Assembly (NCBI GenBank): GCA_951213105.1
Contig: OX578139.1
Span: 73,726,684-73,790,683 of the forward strand
Source of the DNA: Amaurobius ferox
Lineage: Eukaryota > Arthropoda > Arachnida > Araneae > Amaurobiidae
Direction: 5' to 3'
Length of the DNA: 64,000 nucleotides
In this document: one piece after another, positions 1 to 9,513 of the stretch
Position numbering within the stretch: the stretch's first letter is position 1
How the letters are laid out: each line of letters begins with the position of its first letter
Position numbers and translations under genes: made by a program
The notes under the pieces: generated by a model
What the model saw: only the letters and a program-made list of their open reading frames with translations
Databases searched by the model: none
What the model was told of the DNA's origin: nothing

Positions 1-484
1 TATTTGGTAAATGTTTCAGATTGTTAAAATTGTTGTGTTTTTGCACTAATGTTTGTTTCCTTTCAAATTTGTTTTTTAATAACTCCATGAATTTTTCATA
101 TGATTTTTCCTTTTGCAGAGCAATATTTTCTGCTAGAAATTGTTGAGCCTTTCCCTTTAATCTTGATTTGACAATTATAATTTTCTCTTGTTCGGACCAT
201 GATGTTAAATCCGCTATTTCCTTAAATTGTATGATAAAGAAATTGACATTATTTTCCTTTTGTCCATCAAATGATGGCAACATCTGCATAATTGGCAACG
301 ATGTATTTTGCTGCGCTTGATTTGCGGGCATCTGTATCTGGATCGCGTTATTTGCCGAACTATCTGTTACTCTGTTATTTATATGTACCTCCTGCTGTAT
401 ATTATCGATAATTGGAGCATCTTGCCTCGATCTTTTACTTAATTGCCTAGTTTTATTCGGCGCCATGATTTGATACACTGTCAT
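1..484 (-). CDS. gag: gag, N-terminal part, of a second tandem Ty3/gypsy copy (runs off the window)
   Basis: This is the first ~161 codons of a gag protein, cut by the left edge of the window. The DNA matches 8692-9175, the start of the complete gag, without a difference I could see. The first ATG is at 484-482. A second in-frame ATG at 466-464 (MAPNKT...) has a better initiation context (A at -3, G at +4) and is the likelier start. The rest of the protein, with the zinc knuckle, and the pol of this copy lie outside the window. Its leader and 5' LTR follow at 485-3353, and that LTR doubles as the 3' LTR of the complete element to its right. Gag forms the retrotransposon particle. Confidence 0.82.
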   Translation of the reverse strand, partial: MTVYQIMAPNKTRQLSKRSRQDAPIIDNIQQEVHINNRVTDSSANNAIQIQMPANQAQQNTSLPIMQMLPSFDGQKENNVNFFIIQFKEIADLTSWSEQEKIIIVKSRLKGKAQQFLAENIALQKEKSYEKFMELLKNKFERKQTLVQKHNNFNNLKHLPN

Positions 485-822
485 ACAATTCTGACTCTAT
501 ATTAAATATTTATGCTAATACATACATATATATACAATCATATAATACATATTTAAATTATCATTTTCATGCATTTTCTTATCATTCTACTGAGTTATAT
601 CTCATTATTAAATTCATTGTTAAATTCAATATTACATTCCACTTATTATTAAATTCACTTTTATATTCAAACTCATTATTAAATTTAATATTATATTCAA
701 ACTCATTATGAAATTCAATATTATATTCAAACTTATTATTAAATTTAATTTTGCCTTTTACTTATATTTTTTTTTCTCTTATGAAAATTAATTCTCTCCG
801 AGCTTGACCACATACGGCACCA

Positions 823-3353
823 ATTCGCGCGGCGACATCATGTCATAAGGTAAAATTGTCCTTATCAAAAATTACCTGTATAGGACTTACCTATGATACC
901 GCCACTAAGGGTGGAGCATGTAAGCTCCCGGTTCTCAAGCTCGGACTACGAACACACAAAACATAAAGAAATACACATGCTTAATTGCTCAATTTATTTT
1001 AATATTTTACTTAATAGATATCTATTGTATCTGGAGTAACTATGCTATAATTAAATCAATTATTAAAAAGACACATAATACTGACAATACTGCATTAATA
1101 TATATATATTTACACACATAATAACTTTGACTTAAATTTCTTAAAAACAGTTTCCTTTAAACAATCGATAAAGAATAGTTCTTATAGTTCAATATTACGA
1201 ACTCGTTCATATGGTCTACTCATACGAACTGGTAGTCAATTAATTTAATAATTGTTAAAGGTGTGCCTTCCGTGCTAATAGTGACAATTGAAAGTTGGTT
1301 ACCTTTTCTCTTTGTGTTACGTGCATATTCGTGCTATTTCAATGATGTAGGAAAACCGTTACACATCTAACAGCACTCGCTACCATTTTATTGCTCACAT
1401 TCTACAGACACTTTTCACAAAAACCAAGAACATGATGCTGACTCGTTCGAAAGTTTTAAGTCGACTAAAAAAAACTCAGGTGCGTCTAGGACGCTGTCGA
1501 AAAATTGCATCTCCTGGAAAGTTCTAGAACATTCTCTCAAACCTTTTTCTTTTCACATTGTAGTGTCGTTGTTGATTCGTTGAAGTGAAGAAGGGGATGC
1601 GCTGCTTATTTATGTTTGTATTGCCATTGGCTCCCTCCGCAGCATTTAAATAGCTCATTAGCTAGGTTGGCATCCGCAATTGGAATTGCAAAATGGCTAG
1701 GTTGGCATCCGTAATTGGGTGGAAACATGTAATACAAATATTGTGTTACATGATATCCCCCCTTGCAGAGAGAAAATTTCAGCACACGGTAAACATTGCA
1801 CTGAATACATATGTGTACACATTGCGGCCACTATGGGAATGTTGCTTTGATCCACTGCACATATATCTGTCACCGAAATGCAGATCACCGCATGTAAGAC
1901 ACACTATATTGTAACATTGACATACATATATCGGTGCATTACAACCGACATGTCACTAAAATGAAGGAACTCGCTGTTCGGAAGATACATCATATCGTAC
2001 TTGGTAACACATATACTGCTGCACATGAAGAAATTATCACTGTTCGGAAGGCACACTATATCGTCACATGGAATTATCATGAGCACGGAAGACACCTTAT
2101 TGTCACATGTAATTATCATGAGCACGGAAGACACCTTATTGTCACATGGAATTATCATGAGCACGGAAGACACCTTATTGTCACATGGAATTATCATGAG
2201 CACGGAAGACACCTTATTGTCACATGGAATTATCATTATTGATCTTATAAGCATATATTTTTTGTATCACGGAAGAATGCGTCACCATCCTGTGACTTAA
2301 CTTTCAAAGTTCCGGTACTTCAATATTTATATTTTCATTATGTTGCTTAGTACAGTCTATTGTACACTTCAAATGAAGACTATCATAATTGTTATTTGCA
2401 TTTCTATTTATATACAAGTTCACAACATTATATTACAATATACGCAATTCATTACCTTGATTTCTCATTTTCACAGACGTAAATAATTTTTAGACAATTT
2501 TTTAGCTGTATATATTTCTTATTTGTTACAATGAATAACATATTATATATTTTTGTGTGTATAAATCATGACTCTTTTGAACACCATATTTATATCATAT
2601 TACATCGCGGCATTTAAAATATCAAATATATATACTCATTTCGCAACTCCAAACTACTGTGCATCTCATAATACGCACTTTAAATTTCCTCTTCGACTGC
2701 CCTTTCGTGTGACACAACTGCGCGGGAGGAAGGGGAGAAAAGAAAAAAAGAAAAAAAATTCGCTTGACCCGTAGCTTTCCTCTGTTCCTCTCAACGCGTT
2801 TCTATGACAACTGCGAATCTGTTGACCCCGCCGGCGACCCTGAATGAGTGTCTTCATTGTTTGCAGAGCGCAAACTTACGTAAAAGGGATTTTACTTGCC
2901 TTTTGCATGTATCGCTAAAGATTTAAACGTTATCGTGCAACTTTGGCGGTATCCTCTTCTCAAGCGCGGGCTTTTAGACTGTCCGGTGGTGAATGTACGA
3001 GCTAACATTGACGTGGGATTTTCTGTCTGTATCTTTTAAGGAATTTATTTACACTTTTTCTTTCAAGTTCTTTTTTTGTATTCTTACTTATATTTATTCT
3101 ACTTATCTTGTTAATAATTCTATTTAATTTGATATATATATCGTTTTTTTATTATTATTATCTTATGACCTTAACACAGATCTGACTGTTGAATTATTAT
3201 TTTGATTTCATGTACTTCTAATTTATTGGATTTATTTATCCCTTGTTGCAACAACGCGTGATATATTATTTTATGTGTAGTATTATGAATATACCATGCT
3301 TTTATTATGTTATTGATATAACTGACTTTATGTTCCCGTTTCAGCATAACTTT
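823..3353 (-). repeat. LTR shared by two tandem gypsy copies (3' LTR of the complete element, 5' LTR of the left copy)
   Basis: About 2.53 kb, a large LTR for this superfamily. It matches 9514-12044 essentially base for base. The left side abuts the primer-binding site and leader of the truncated left copy. The right side abuts the spacer after pol. The right edge carries a 12-bp direct duplication (CAGCATAACTTT at 3342-3353 and 3354-3365) that is single in the other LTR, so the exact edge could be 3353 or 3365. I do not see a convincing polypurine tract beside it; the minus strand there reads only ACGAAAAG before the LTR. The LTR contains a 39-bp minisatellite. Confidence 0.85.
2072..2227. 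repeat. 39-bp minisatellite inside the shared LTR (4 units)
   Basis: Units at 2072, 2111, 2150 and 2189, beginning AATTATCATGAGCACGGAAG, are nearly identical. A degenerate fifth unit lies upstream. Because 39 is a multiple of 3, frames stay open on both strands, which produces spurious repeat ORFs. Confidence 0.9.
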
Positions 3354-4195
3354 CAGCATAACTTTTCGTAAAAGGTCTGTATACACTATTTATGCCATAT
3401 ATATTTATTAATTTACTAATTATTATTTATATCAGCTGTGACTGTTATTTTTGACTTAAAATTTTATTTATTTATTTATTTATGATTTTGCTTTTATTCT
3501 GTCAGCTTTTTATGAGGTATTTGATTAATACTTTTATGATTTTGAATATTATATACTTGCATTTACCATGTTCCATGACTTTATTTTGCATTTTATTAAT
3601 TATGTTATACTATTTTTTCAAGACCCGCACAAGAAAAGGAAAAAAAAAAGAAAAGATATCGTGAGGAATTCCATTCCATGCCTGCCATTCTAGAAAGACT
3701 TGATAAAATTTTGATGTTCATTACTGACTGTTACCATTTTTCGTTTTCAAGCAAGACCAATTGCAAGTAAGTGAAATTTAATTATCTCTCTCCTTCTTTC
3801 TTCTAACACCTTAGTTTATTTTATTTTAGAACATTGAGGGGTATTGTATGTATTATTTATCACTTCTACATATTTTTTCTGATATTTATTGCTCTCTCTT
3901 ATACGTTATGTATCCATACATAAATGTTTATTTATTACCTATATTTTTATTTTATACTCATATTTACAAAATCCTCATATTTATTTTACAAAATGTATTA
4001 TCCTCATATTTGTTTTACAAAAAATATTATCCTCATATTTATTTTACAAAACTACCTTTATTTCATTATTAATTTTTTAAAATTATACATTTAATGCCTT
4101 CATTACCGTTACACTAATATAACATATTTTGCGTTTTCGCACATAAAATTTTCATATTACATTTTTATAATTATATATTATTTTGCTTTCGAATA
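3354..4195 (-). other. Non-coding spacer between pol and 3' LTR; 29-bp repeats; no env
   Basis: AT-rich and without a convincing reading frame, so the element lacks an envelope gene. Three exact-period 29-bp units beginning TCCTCATATTTATTTTAC start at 3972, 4001 and 4030. A purine run lies at about 3633-3656 on the plus strand, the wrong strand for a polypurine tract. Confidence 0.65.
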
Positions 4196-4528
4196 CTATT
4201 TTTTGCGTGTCCTCAGATTATAACGTCTCGGACTCTGATAATTATGATTATTGGCGTTATATTCTTTGTTTACATGCGATTGACTTCTGTCAACAGTTCG
4301 CCGTGTTTGTTTATTTTGTAAATACTTTTTACGCGGTTCTGCTTTATATAATTTATTCGCGTGAACAACTATCCATTTTTTATTTGGATCGTACATAGGC
4401 GTGATAGCGTAATTATTGTTACGGATCACCTTTACGATGCGATATGGCCCTTGAAATTTTTTTTGTAATGCTGTGGTGGGCCTCAAATTTTTCAAATATA
4501 CAATTTGCCCTTTTAGCAATTTTTTTTT
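4196..4528 (-). pseudogene. pol 3' end: integrase GPY/F tail in a shifted frame
   Basis: The open frame overlapping the pol stop contains KFQGPYRIVKVI, the GPY/F motif of the gypsy integrase C-terminal domain. It continues through a basic tail ending RYNLRTRKK at 4196. It is the natural continuation of pol. The two frames meet at the ten-base homopolymer 4520-4529. No chromodomain follows. I regard the break as a recent one-base slip in the run, or a sequencing error, not a programmed event. With no env frame downstream, this is the last coding segment of the element. Confidence 0.8.
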
Positions 4529-7500
4529 TCACTCTTTTGAAAATTCTTTCTTGGCGACTTTGGGCTTGAATTTGTTTTCGTTTTGTATATCTATTAATTT
4601 TTTCCGCTAAAGTAAGTGCTTCACTGACGTCATTATCATATTCAGTTTGAGTTAAAATCGGACTGTCATCAGGGTCCGCTATTTCCAGATTATTTTCTCC
4701 GGGTAATTTCAAATCTCTGGTAAGAAACAAAATAGCGGGACTGTGGTCTATATTTGCGCTGGGTGTTGCATTATGAAATAATTTTACATATGGCAAGACT
4801 TTGTGCCAATTAAAAGTTTGGTCAGCCATTGCTGCCAAAGAATTTTTTATTCCTAAGTGGCTTCTTTCTAAAATTGCATTTGAGCTAGGTTTGTAAATAG
4901 ACGTATATTTTATTTTTATACCATGTTGCTCTGCGAATTTTTTAAATTCTTCGCTTTTAAATTGCCTCGCGTTATCTAATAACACCCACATAGGAACGCC
5001 ATTTTGTGAAATCCAATTCGTTAGGACCTGTAATACACTCGCAGTTGTAATATTTCTCACGGGTACTGCCTCCAGGAATCTCGAGTAATGGTCTATCATC
5101 GTTATGATGTACTCGTGCTGTCCGTTACTTCTCGGTAGCTTCCCTACAATATCTAATGCCACCGTGTGATTTTGTTTACATGGACGTGGGACACGTTGTA
5201 ATGCCATAGGTCTTATAGCCTTATTCTTGTAACATAAACATGCATCACATGATGCGCAAAAATTCTTTACATCACTGTATGCCCCTTTCCAGTAATACTT
5301 TCTATTCAGAATTTGATATGTTTTTTCTACTCCAAAATGCGGTGTATGAGCTAACTCAATAACTGCGAATTTTAGACTGTGAGGTATTAGAATTCTGTCC
5401 TTTTGCATAGGATTTCTGATATTTCTAGCAGTCTTTATCATAATTAATCCTGTATTTACATCTCTATAGTATTTATTTACATATTTTGGCTGCTTAAATT
5501 TTGCATTCAGTCCGTTAATAATTTTCTTTATCTCTCTATCTTTTGCTTGCTCTTCTAAAATTTTGGCTATTGTTATAGCGCTGTCATTAGCAATAATATT
5601 ATTTATTAATTTAGTCTTAGTTTGTTCAGAAAAAATTTGGCGTGACATAAAATCACTGGGATTATCTTGTCCTTTAATGTATTTTATGTCAAAAGAATAT
5701 TGTTGTAAATTTAATAACCATCTTGCGATTAAATCAGAATTTTGATTTTCTAACTGAATAAAATGTGTCAATGCTTTAGAATCGGTCAAAACTGTAAAGT
5801 GCGTACCATATAAAAAATCTTTGAAATGTATTATAGCGTCGTGAATTGCTAACAATTCTAGCTTCATGCTCGGATATTTCTTTTCACTGTCTGAAAGTTT
5901 CCTGCTATAATACTCTATAGGATGAAAATTTCCGTTCACTGATTGAAGTAAAATTCCTGACGCGGCTACTTTTGAACAATCAGTCGACAAAAAGAACGGC
6001 TTTGACATATCAGCTGCCTTGACTACCGGTTTCGATAAAATCGCGTTTTGCAATGTTACAAACGCTTCTTCGCATTTCTCCGTCCATATAAATTTCTTAT
6101 CCTTCTTTGTTAACTCAATTAATGGATTGCATAGTTCAGAAAAATTTGGTATGATCTGCCTAAAATAATTACATAAACCTAAAAATGATTTTACTTTGTT
6201 TACTGTCGTTGGCACAGGGAAATTCGTTATTTTTTGTACATTATCATCTGAAGGTGTTATGCCTTCCTTACTTATCTTAAATCCTAGAAATTTAATGTTC
6301 TCTTTACACATTTGTAATTTTGAAGGGTCAATGGTTAAACCAAATTTAGCTAATCTCGAAAATACCGTTTTTAATTTCTCCAACATTTTCTCGAATGAAT
6401 TTGCGGCAATTACAATATCATCTAAATAAAATTCAATTTTCTGATCTTTTAAATCTCCTAAGCATTTCATCATTAGTAATGAGAAATATGCTGATGAGTT
6501 TTTTGCCCCAAAAGGTAATCTATTAGGTCTATACGAGCCATCATTTGTTATGATATTTAATCGGAAACTATCCTCCGGTTTGATTTTTATTTGGAAAAAC
6601 GCGGACTTTAAGTCTATCACCGTGTGCAATTTGTGGCCTGCGATGTTGTGCAGAATGTCGCTAATTTTACCAATATTTATGGGCAGTAATTCGGTAATCT
6701 GATTCAGCAATCTATAATCAACGGCTAAACGATACTTCTGTACTTTATCTGAATGACTATTATTAAAATTAATTTTTTTCTTAATTAGTAGGCATGGGAA
6801 GGCGTAGTTACTGGTAGACTTTTCAATTATTCCTGCTTCACACAATTGTTTTATCTCACTTTCGAGTACAGGTTTTAACATTTTTGGCAAGGGATAAGGT
6901 TTACAATGTATTGGGTATTGGTGTAGTAAATTAAATTCCGGTACTATTTCTTCCGTCATTCCCAGCGTTTTGTATGATTTCGAAAATACATCATAATTCT
7001 GTAACAGTAATTTTAGCAATATATGTTTTTCATTTTCTTGTAAGTGATCTAGTTTAAAATCTTGCGGTGTTAATTCCGCTTTTCGTAACGCTGAAATGTC
7101 CATTTTTTGTGGATCATTTAAGCTTTCGATATTGTTAATCTGTAAAATTTTATCAGTATCATGTTTCTCTTCATAAATTTCAAACTGCGGTGTTACAGTA
7201 CCAAATATCATATTTTTATTTAGATGAATCTCTTCTTCTGTTTTGTTTGTTAAAAGAGTAGAAATAAATTTTCTATTATTTACATAATGAAAAGAATGCT
7301 CAGCGTGTAAATCTTTTAATGAATTTGTAATATTTAACAATACCTCCTTATCCTCAAAATAGTTTTCATTTAATTTTAATTTTATTGATTTTGTTTCTTG
7401 AGGGAGTAATTTAATTTTATGCGCTAAGCTTGCATTTAAGCATTGAATATGTTCAACTCTTGTATTATTATTTTCTGGTTGCTGTGCTTTTTTCTGATTT

Positions 7501-8042
7501 TTGTCTTGAAATGGTATAGATATGGATTCTTTGACAAACTTTAATATTAATTTATTTGTGTCAATTATGGCATGATGATTTTTGAGAAAATCAAATCCTA
7601 AAATAATTTCATAAGGGGTGTTATTTAATTGTTTAGTTATGAAAAAAGAATTTTTGCATCTTTTGTTTTCAATTTTAAAGCTAAAGCTGATACATTTTGA
7701 AAATTGAATGTTTTCTTTGGTCATAGTCTGTATTTTTACTTGTCTAGATAAATAGTTAATTTTAATTTTATTTTTGATTTTTTGAAATATTTGATCTGAT
7801 AATAAACTGACACTTGCGCCACTATCTATGAGAGCCACTGTTTTTATGTTCTCTAAATTTATGTTAATCATTGGCAATGCGTCACTCTGTCCATATGTTG
7901 AATTAAGTAAATGTTCATTTGAATTTTGTGCATCGTTATCAATTTTATTTGCAATTTTATGGGATCTCGAATCCTTATTTGATGCCTTATAACTTTCTAT
8001 ATGTCTTTTATTTCGAGGTCCCTTTCTTAGTTTAAATAACCA
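4419..8042 (-). CDS. pol: pol: protease, reverse transcriptase, RNase H, integrase (entered by -1 frameshift)
   Basis: The frame is open from 8042 to the stop at 4419 and overlaps the gag end by ~15 nt. Residues are numbered from the TTG codon at 7877. The aspartic protease has DSGA at 18-21. RT holds YLDD at 484-487 in the context FYLDDIVIA. RNase H has TDCS with D633. The integrase zinc finger has H844, H847, C874 and C877. The integrase core has D909, D968 and E1004, an exact D,D35E spacing. The zinc finger is HX2H, tighter than the usual HX3 or more. The C-terminal ~20 residues are out of frame: a run of ten A (4529-4520, minus strand) shifts translation into an early stop, while the normal integrase tail is open in the adjoining frame. 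Pol copies element RNA into DNA and integrates it. Confidence 0.93.
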   Translation of the reverse strand, partial: WLFKLRKGPRNKRHIESYKASNKDSRSHKIANKIDNDAQNSNEHLLNSTYGQSDALPMININLENIKTVALIDSGASVSLLSDQIFQKIKNKIKINYLSRQVKIQTMTKENIQFSKCISFSFKIENKRCKNSFFITKQLNNTPYEIILGFDFLKNHHAIIDTNKLILKFVKESISIPFQDKNQKKAQQPENNNTRVEHIQCLNASLAHKIKLLPQETKSIKLKLNENYFEDKEVLLNITNSLKDLHAEHSFHYVNNRKFISTLLTNKTEEEIHLNKNMIFGTVTPQFEIYEEKHDTDKILQINNIESLNDPQKMDISALRKAELTPQDFKLDHLQENEKHILLKLLLQNYDVFSKSYKTLGMTEEIVPEFNLLHQYPIHCKPYPLPKMLKPVLESEIKQLCEAGIIEKSTSNYAFPCLLIKKKINFNNSHSDKVQKYRLAVDYRLLNQITELLPINIGKISDILHNIAGHKLHTVIDLKSAFFQIKIKPEDSFRLNIITNDGSYRPNRLPFGAKNSSAYFSLLMMKCLGDLKDQKIEFYLDDIVIAANSFEKMLEKLKTVFSRLAKFGLTIDPSKLQMCKENIKFLGFKISKEGITPSDDNVQKITNFPVPTTVNKVKSFLGLCNYFRQIIPNFSELCNPLIELTKKDKKFIWTEKCEEAFVTLQNAILSKPVVKAADMSKPFFLSTDCSKVAASGILLQSVNGNFHPIEYYSRKLSDSEKKYPSMKLELLAIHDAIIHFKDFLYGTHFTVLTDSKALTHFIQLENQNSDLIARWLLNLQQYSFDIKYIKGQDNPSDFMSRQIFSEQTKTKLINNIIANDSAITIAKILEEQAKDREIKKIINGLNAKFKQPKYVNKYYRDVNTGLIMIKTARNIRNPMQKDRILIPHSLKFAVIELAHTPHFGVEKTYQILNRKYYWKGAYSDVKNFCASCDACLCYKNKAIRPMALQRVPRPCKQNHTVALDIVGKLPRSNGQHEYIITMIDHYSRFLEAVPVRNITTASVLQVLTNWISQNGVPMWVLLDNARQFKSEEFKKFAEQHGIKIKYTSIYKPSSNAILERSHLGIKNSLAAMADQTFNWHKVLPYVKLFHNATPSANIDHSPAILFLTRDLKLPGENNLEIADPDDSPILTQTEYDNDVSEALTLAEKINRYTKRKQIQAQSRQERIFKRVKKKIAKRANCIFEKFEAHHSITKKISRAISHRKGDP
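7961..8036 (-). promoter_or_regulatory. Programmed -1 ribosomal frameshift signal between gag and pol
   Basis: On the minus strand the heptamer TTTAAAC lies at 8036-8030, phased T-TTA-AAC in the gag frame and directly followed by the gag TAA. After a -1 slip the reading TTT-AAA-CTA continues in the open pol frame. Seven nucleotides later a stem can form: 8022-8012 (GGGACCTCGAA) with 7971-7961 (TTCGAGATCCC), 10 of 11 pairs, with one C-A mismatch and a 40-nt loop. Loop bases GCATC (7985-7981) can also pair with downstream GATGC (7934-7930), which would give an H-type pseudoknot. The heptamer and spacing are the textbook arrangement; the pseudoknot is inference. Confidence 0.8.
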
Positions 8043-9175
8043 TTATTCTGATATTGCCCATTATTGCTTTCAAACTGTCGCCTATTATTTTGATATGGCC
8101 TCCTATTATTACTCTGAAATTGTCTGTTGTTAGTTCCTGCTCTACGCCGTATTCCCCGGTTATTTATGTAATTACCTCTTCTGAAATTTGATCTATTATA
8201 ATGTGCAAAATTATTTTGATTAGTGGGTCTTTGTTGAAAATTGGTAGTTTCCTGAATGTTATTTCCATTTGTCATCGCCCTTTTTAAATTGTCTTGTACT
8301 TTATGAAGCATATAGCATTCGGACATCCAGTGATTGTTACGACCACACGCTATACAGAATTTCTGTGGCGGGTTTTCTGCAGTATTTTCGGTTTTTACAT
8401 GATTTATTTCCAGATTCTCACTTATTTTATTTTCTACATCAATATTATTTACACAATCATTTTGTTCCTCCAATGCGGATTCTATTACTTCAGCTATTCT
8501 CACTGCTTCCTCAAAAGTTTTCGGATCATTTTTTTTTATTTCTGTTCTTAAATCTTCTCTGACTATCTGTAAACATTTGGTGAGTTTAATTTTCTCTGTA
8601 ATTTTTTTTACATTTGCGTCCATTGTTTCATCTACTTCTAGAAAAATTATCGCCTGGTTTTCGATTTCTTGTGCAAGCTCCTTAATTGTCATATTTGGTA
8701 AATGTTTCAGATTGTTAAAATTGTTGTGTTTTTGCACTAATGTTTGTTTCCTTTCAAATTTGTTTTTTAATAACTCCATGAATTTTTCATATGATTTTTC
8801 CTTTTGCAGAGCAATATTTTCTGCTAGAAATTGTTGAGCCTTTCCCTTTAATCTTGATTTGACAATTATAATTTTCTCTTGTTCGGACCATGATGTTAAA
8901 TCCGCTATTTCCTTAAATTGTATGATAAAGAAATTGACATTATTTTCCTTTTGTCCATCAAATGATGGCAACATCTGCATAATTGGCAACGATGTATTTT
9001 GCTGCGCTTGATTTGCGGGCATCTGTATCTGGATCGCGTTATTTGCCGAACTATCTGTTACTCTGTTATTTATATGTACCTCCTGCTGTATATTATCGAT
9101 AATTGGAGCATCTTGCCTCGATCTTTTACTTAATTGCCTAGTTTTATTCGGCGCCATGATTTGATACACTGTCAT
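8027..9175 (-). CDS. gag: gag: retrotransposon capsid/nucleocapsid polyprotein
   Basis: 382 codons from the first ATG (9175). The second ATG at 9157, residue 7, has the stronger context and is probably used. Residues ~65-240 form an alpha-helical Retrotrans_gag-type capsid region. A single CCHC zinc knuckle with C274, C277, H282 and C287 (CX2CX4HX4C) follows, then an Asn/Arg/Gln/Gly-rich basic tail expected to bind RNA. The length is typical for gypsy gag. The last sense codons are TAT-TTA-AAC before a TAA stop. They contain the slippery heptamer TTTAAAC, so a fraction of ribosomes should shift -1 into pol. It acts in cytoplasmic particles that package the element RNA. Open along its whole length. 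Confidence 0.93.
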   Translation of the reverse strand: MTVYQIMAPNKTRQLSKRSRQDAPIIDNIQQEVHINNRVTDSSANNAIQIQMPANQAQQNTSLPIMQMLPSFDGQKENNVNFFIIQFKEIADLTSWSEQEKIIIVKSRLKGKAQQFLAENIALQKEKSYEKFMELLKNKFERKQTLVQKHNNFNNLKHLPNMTIKELAQEIENQAIIFLEVDETMDANVKKITEKIKLTKCLQIVREDLRTEIKKNDPKTFEEAVRIAEVIESALEEQNDCVNNIDVENKISENLEINHVKTENTAENPPQKFCIACGRNNHWMSECYMLHKVQDNLKRAMTNGNNIQETTNFQQRPTNQNNFAHYNRSNFRRGNYINNRGIRRRAGTNNRQFQSNNRRPYQNNRRQFESNNGQYQNNGYLN

Positions 9176-9496
9176 ACAATTCTGACTCTATATTAAATAT
9201 GTATGCTAATACATACATATATATACAATCATATAATACATATTTAAATTATCATTTTCATGCATTTTCTTATCATTCTACTGAGTTATATCTCATTATT
9301 AAATTCATTGTTAAATTCAATATTACATTCCACTTATTATTAAATTCACTTTTATATTCAAACTCATTATTAAATTTAATATTATATTCAAACTCATTAT
9401 GAAATTCAATATTATATTCAAACTTATTATTAAATTTAATTTTGCCTTTTACTTATATTTTTTTTTCTCTTATGAAAATTAATTCTCTCCGAGCTT
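9176..9496 (-). repeat. gypsy 5' leader with 30-bp tandem repeats
   Basis: Untranslated leader between the primer-binding site and gag, very AT-rich. It holds three adjacent 30-bp units starting TTATATTCAAACTCATTATT at 9352-9441, with degenerate copies beside them. The left copy has the same leader at 485-805 with units at 661-690, 691-720 and 721-750. No gene. Confidence 0.7.
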
Positions 9497-9513
9497 GACC
9501 ACATACGGCACCA
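9497..9513 (-). promoter_or_regulatory. Primer-binding site (minus-strand DNA synthesis start)
   Basis: Immediately inside the 5' LTR the element strand reads TGGTGCCGTATGTGGTC. TGG pairs with a tRNA 3' CCA, and the next bases would pair with an acceptor end ...ACGGCA. tRNA-His is one tRNA with such an end, but the identity of the primer tRNA is uncertain. The same sequence is at 806-822 for the left copy. Confidence 0.65.

Noticed and set aside
3633..3656. Polypurine tract of the gypsy element
   Set aside because: Purine-rich on the plus strand and ~280 bp from the LTR, whereas the element is on the minus strand and the tract must abut the LTR.
8269..8837. Plus-strand frames of 85-97 codons
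   Set aside because: Antisense shadows of gag.
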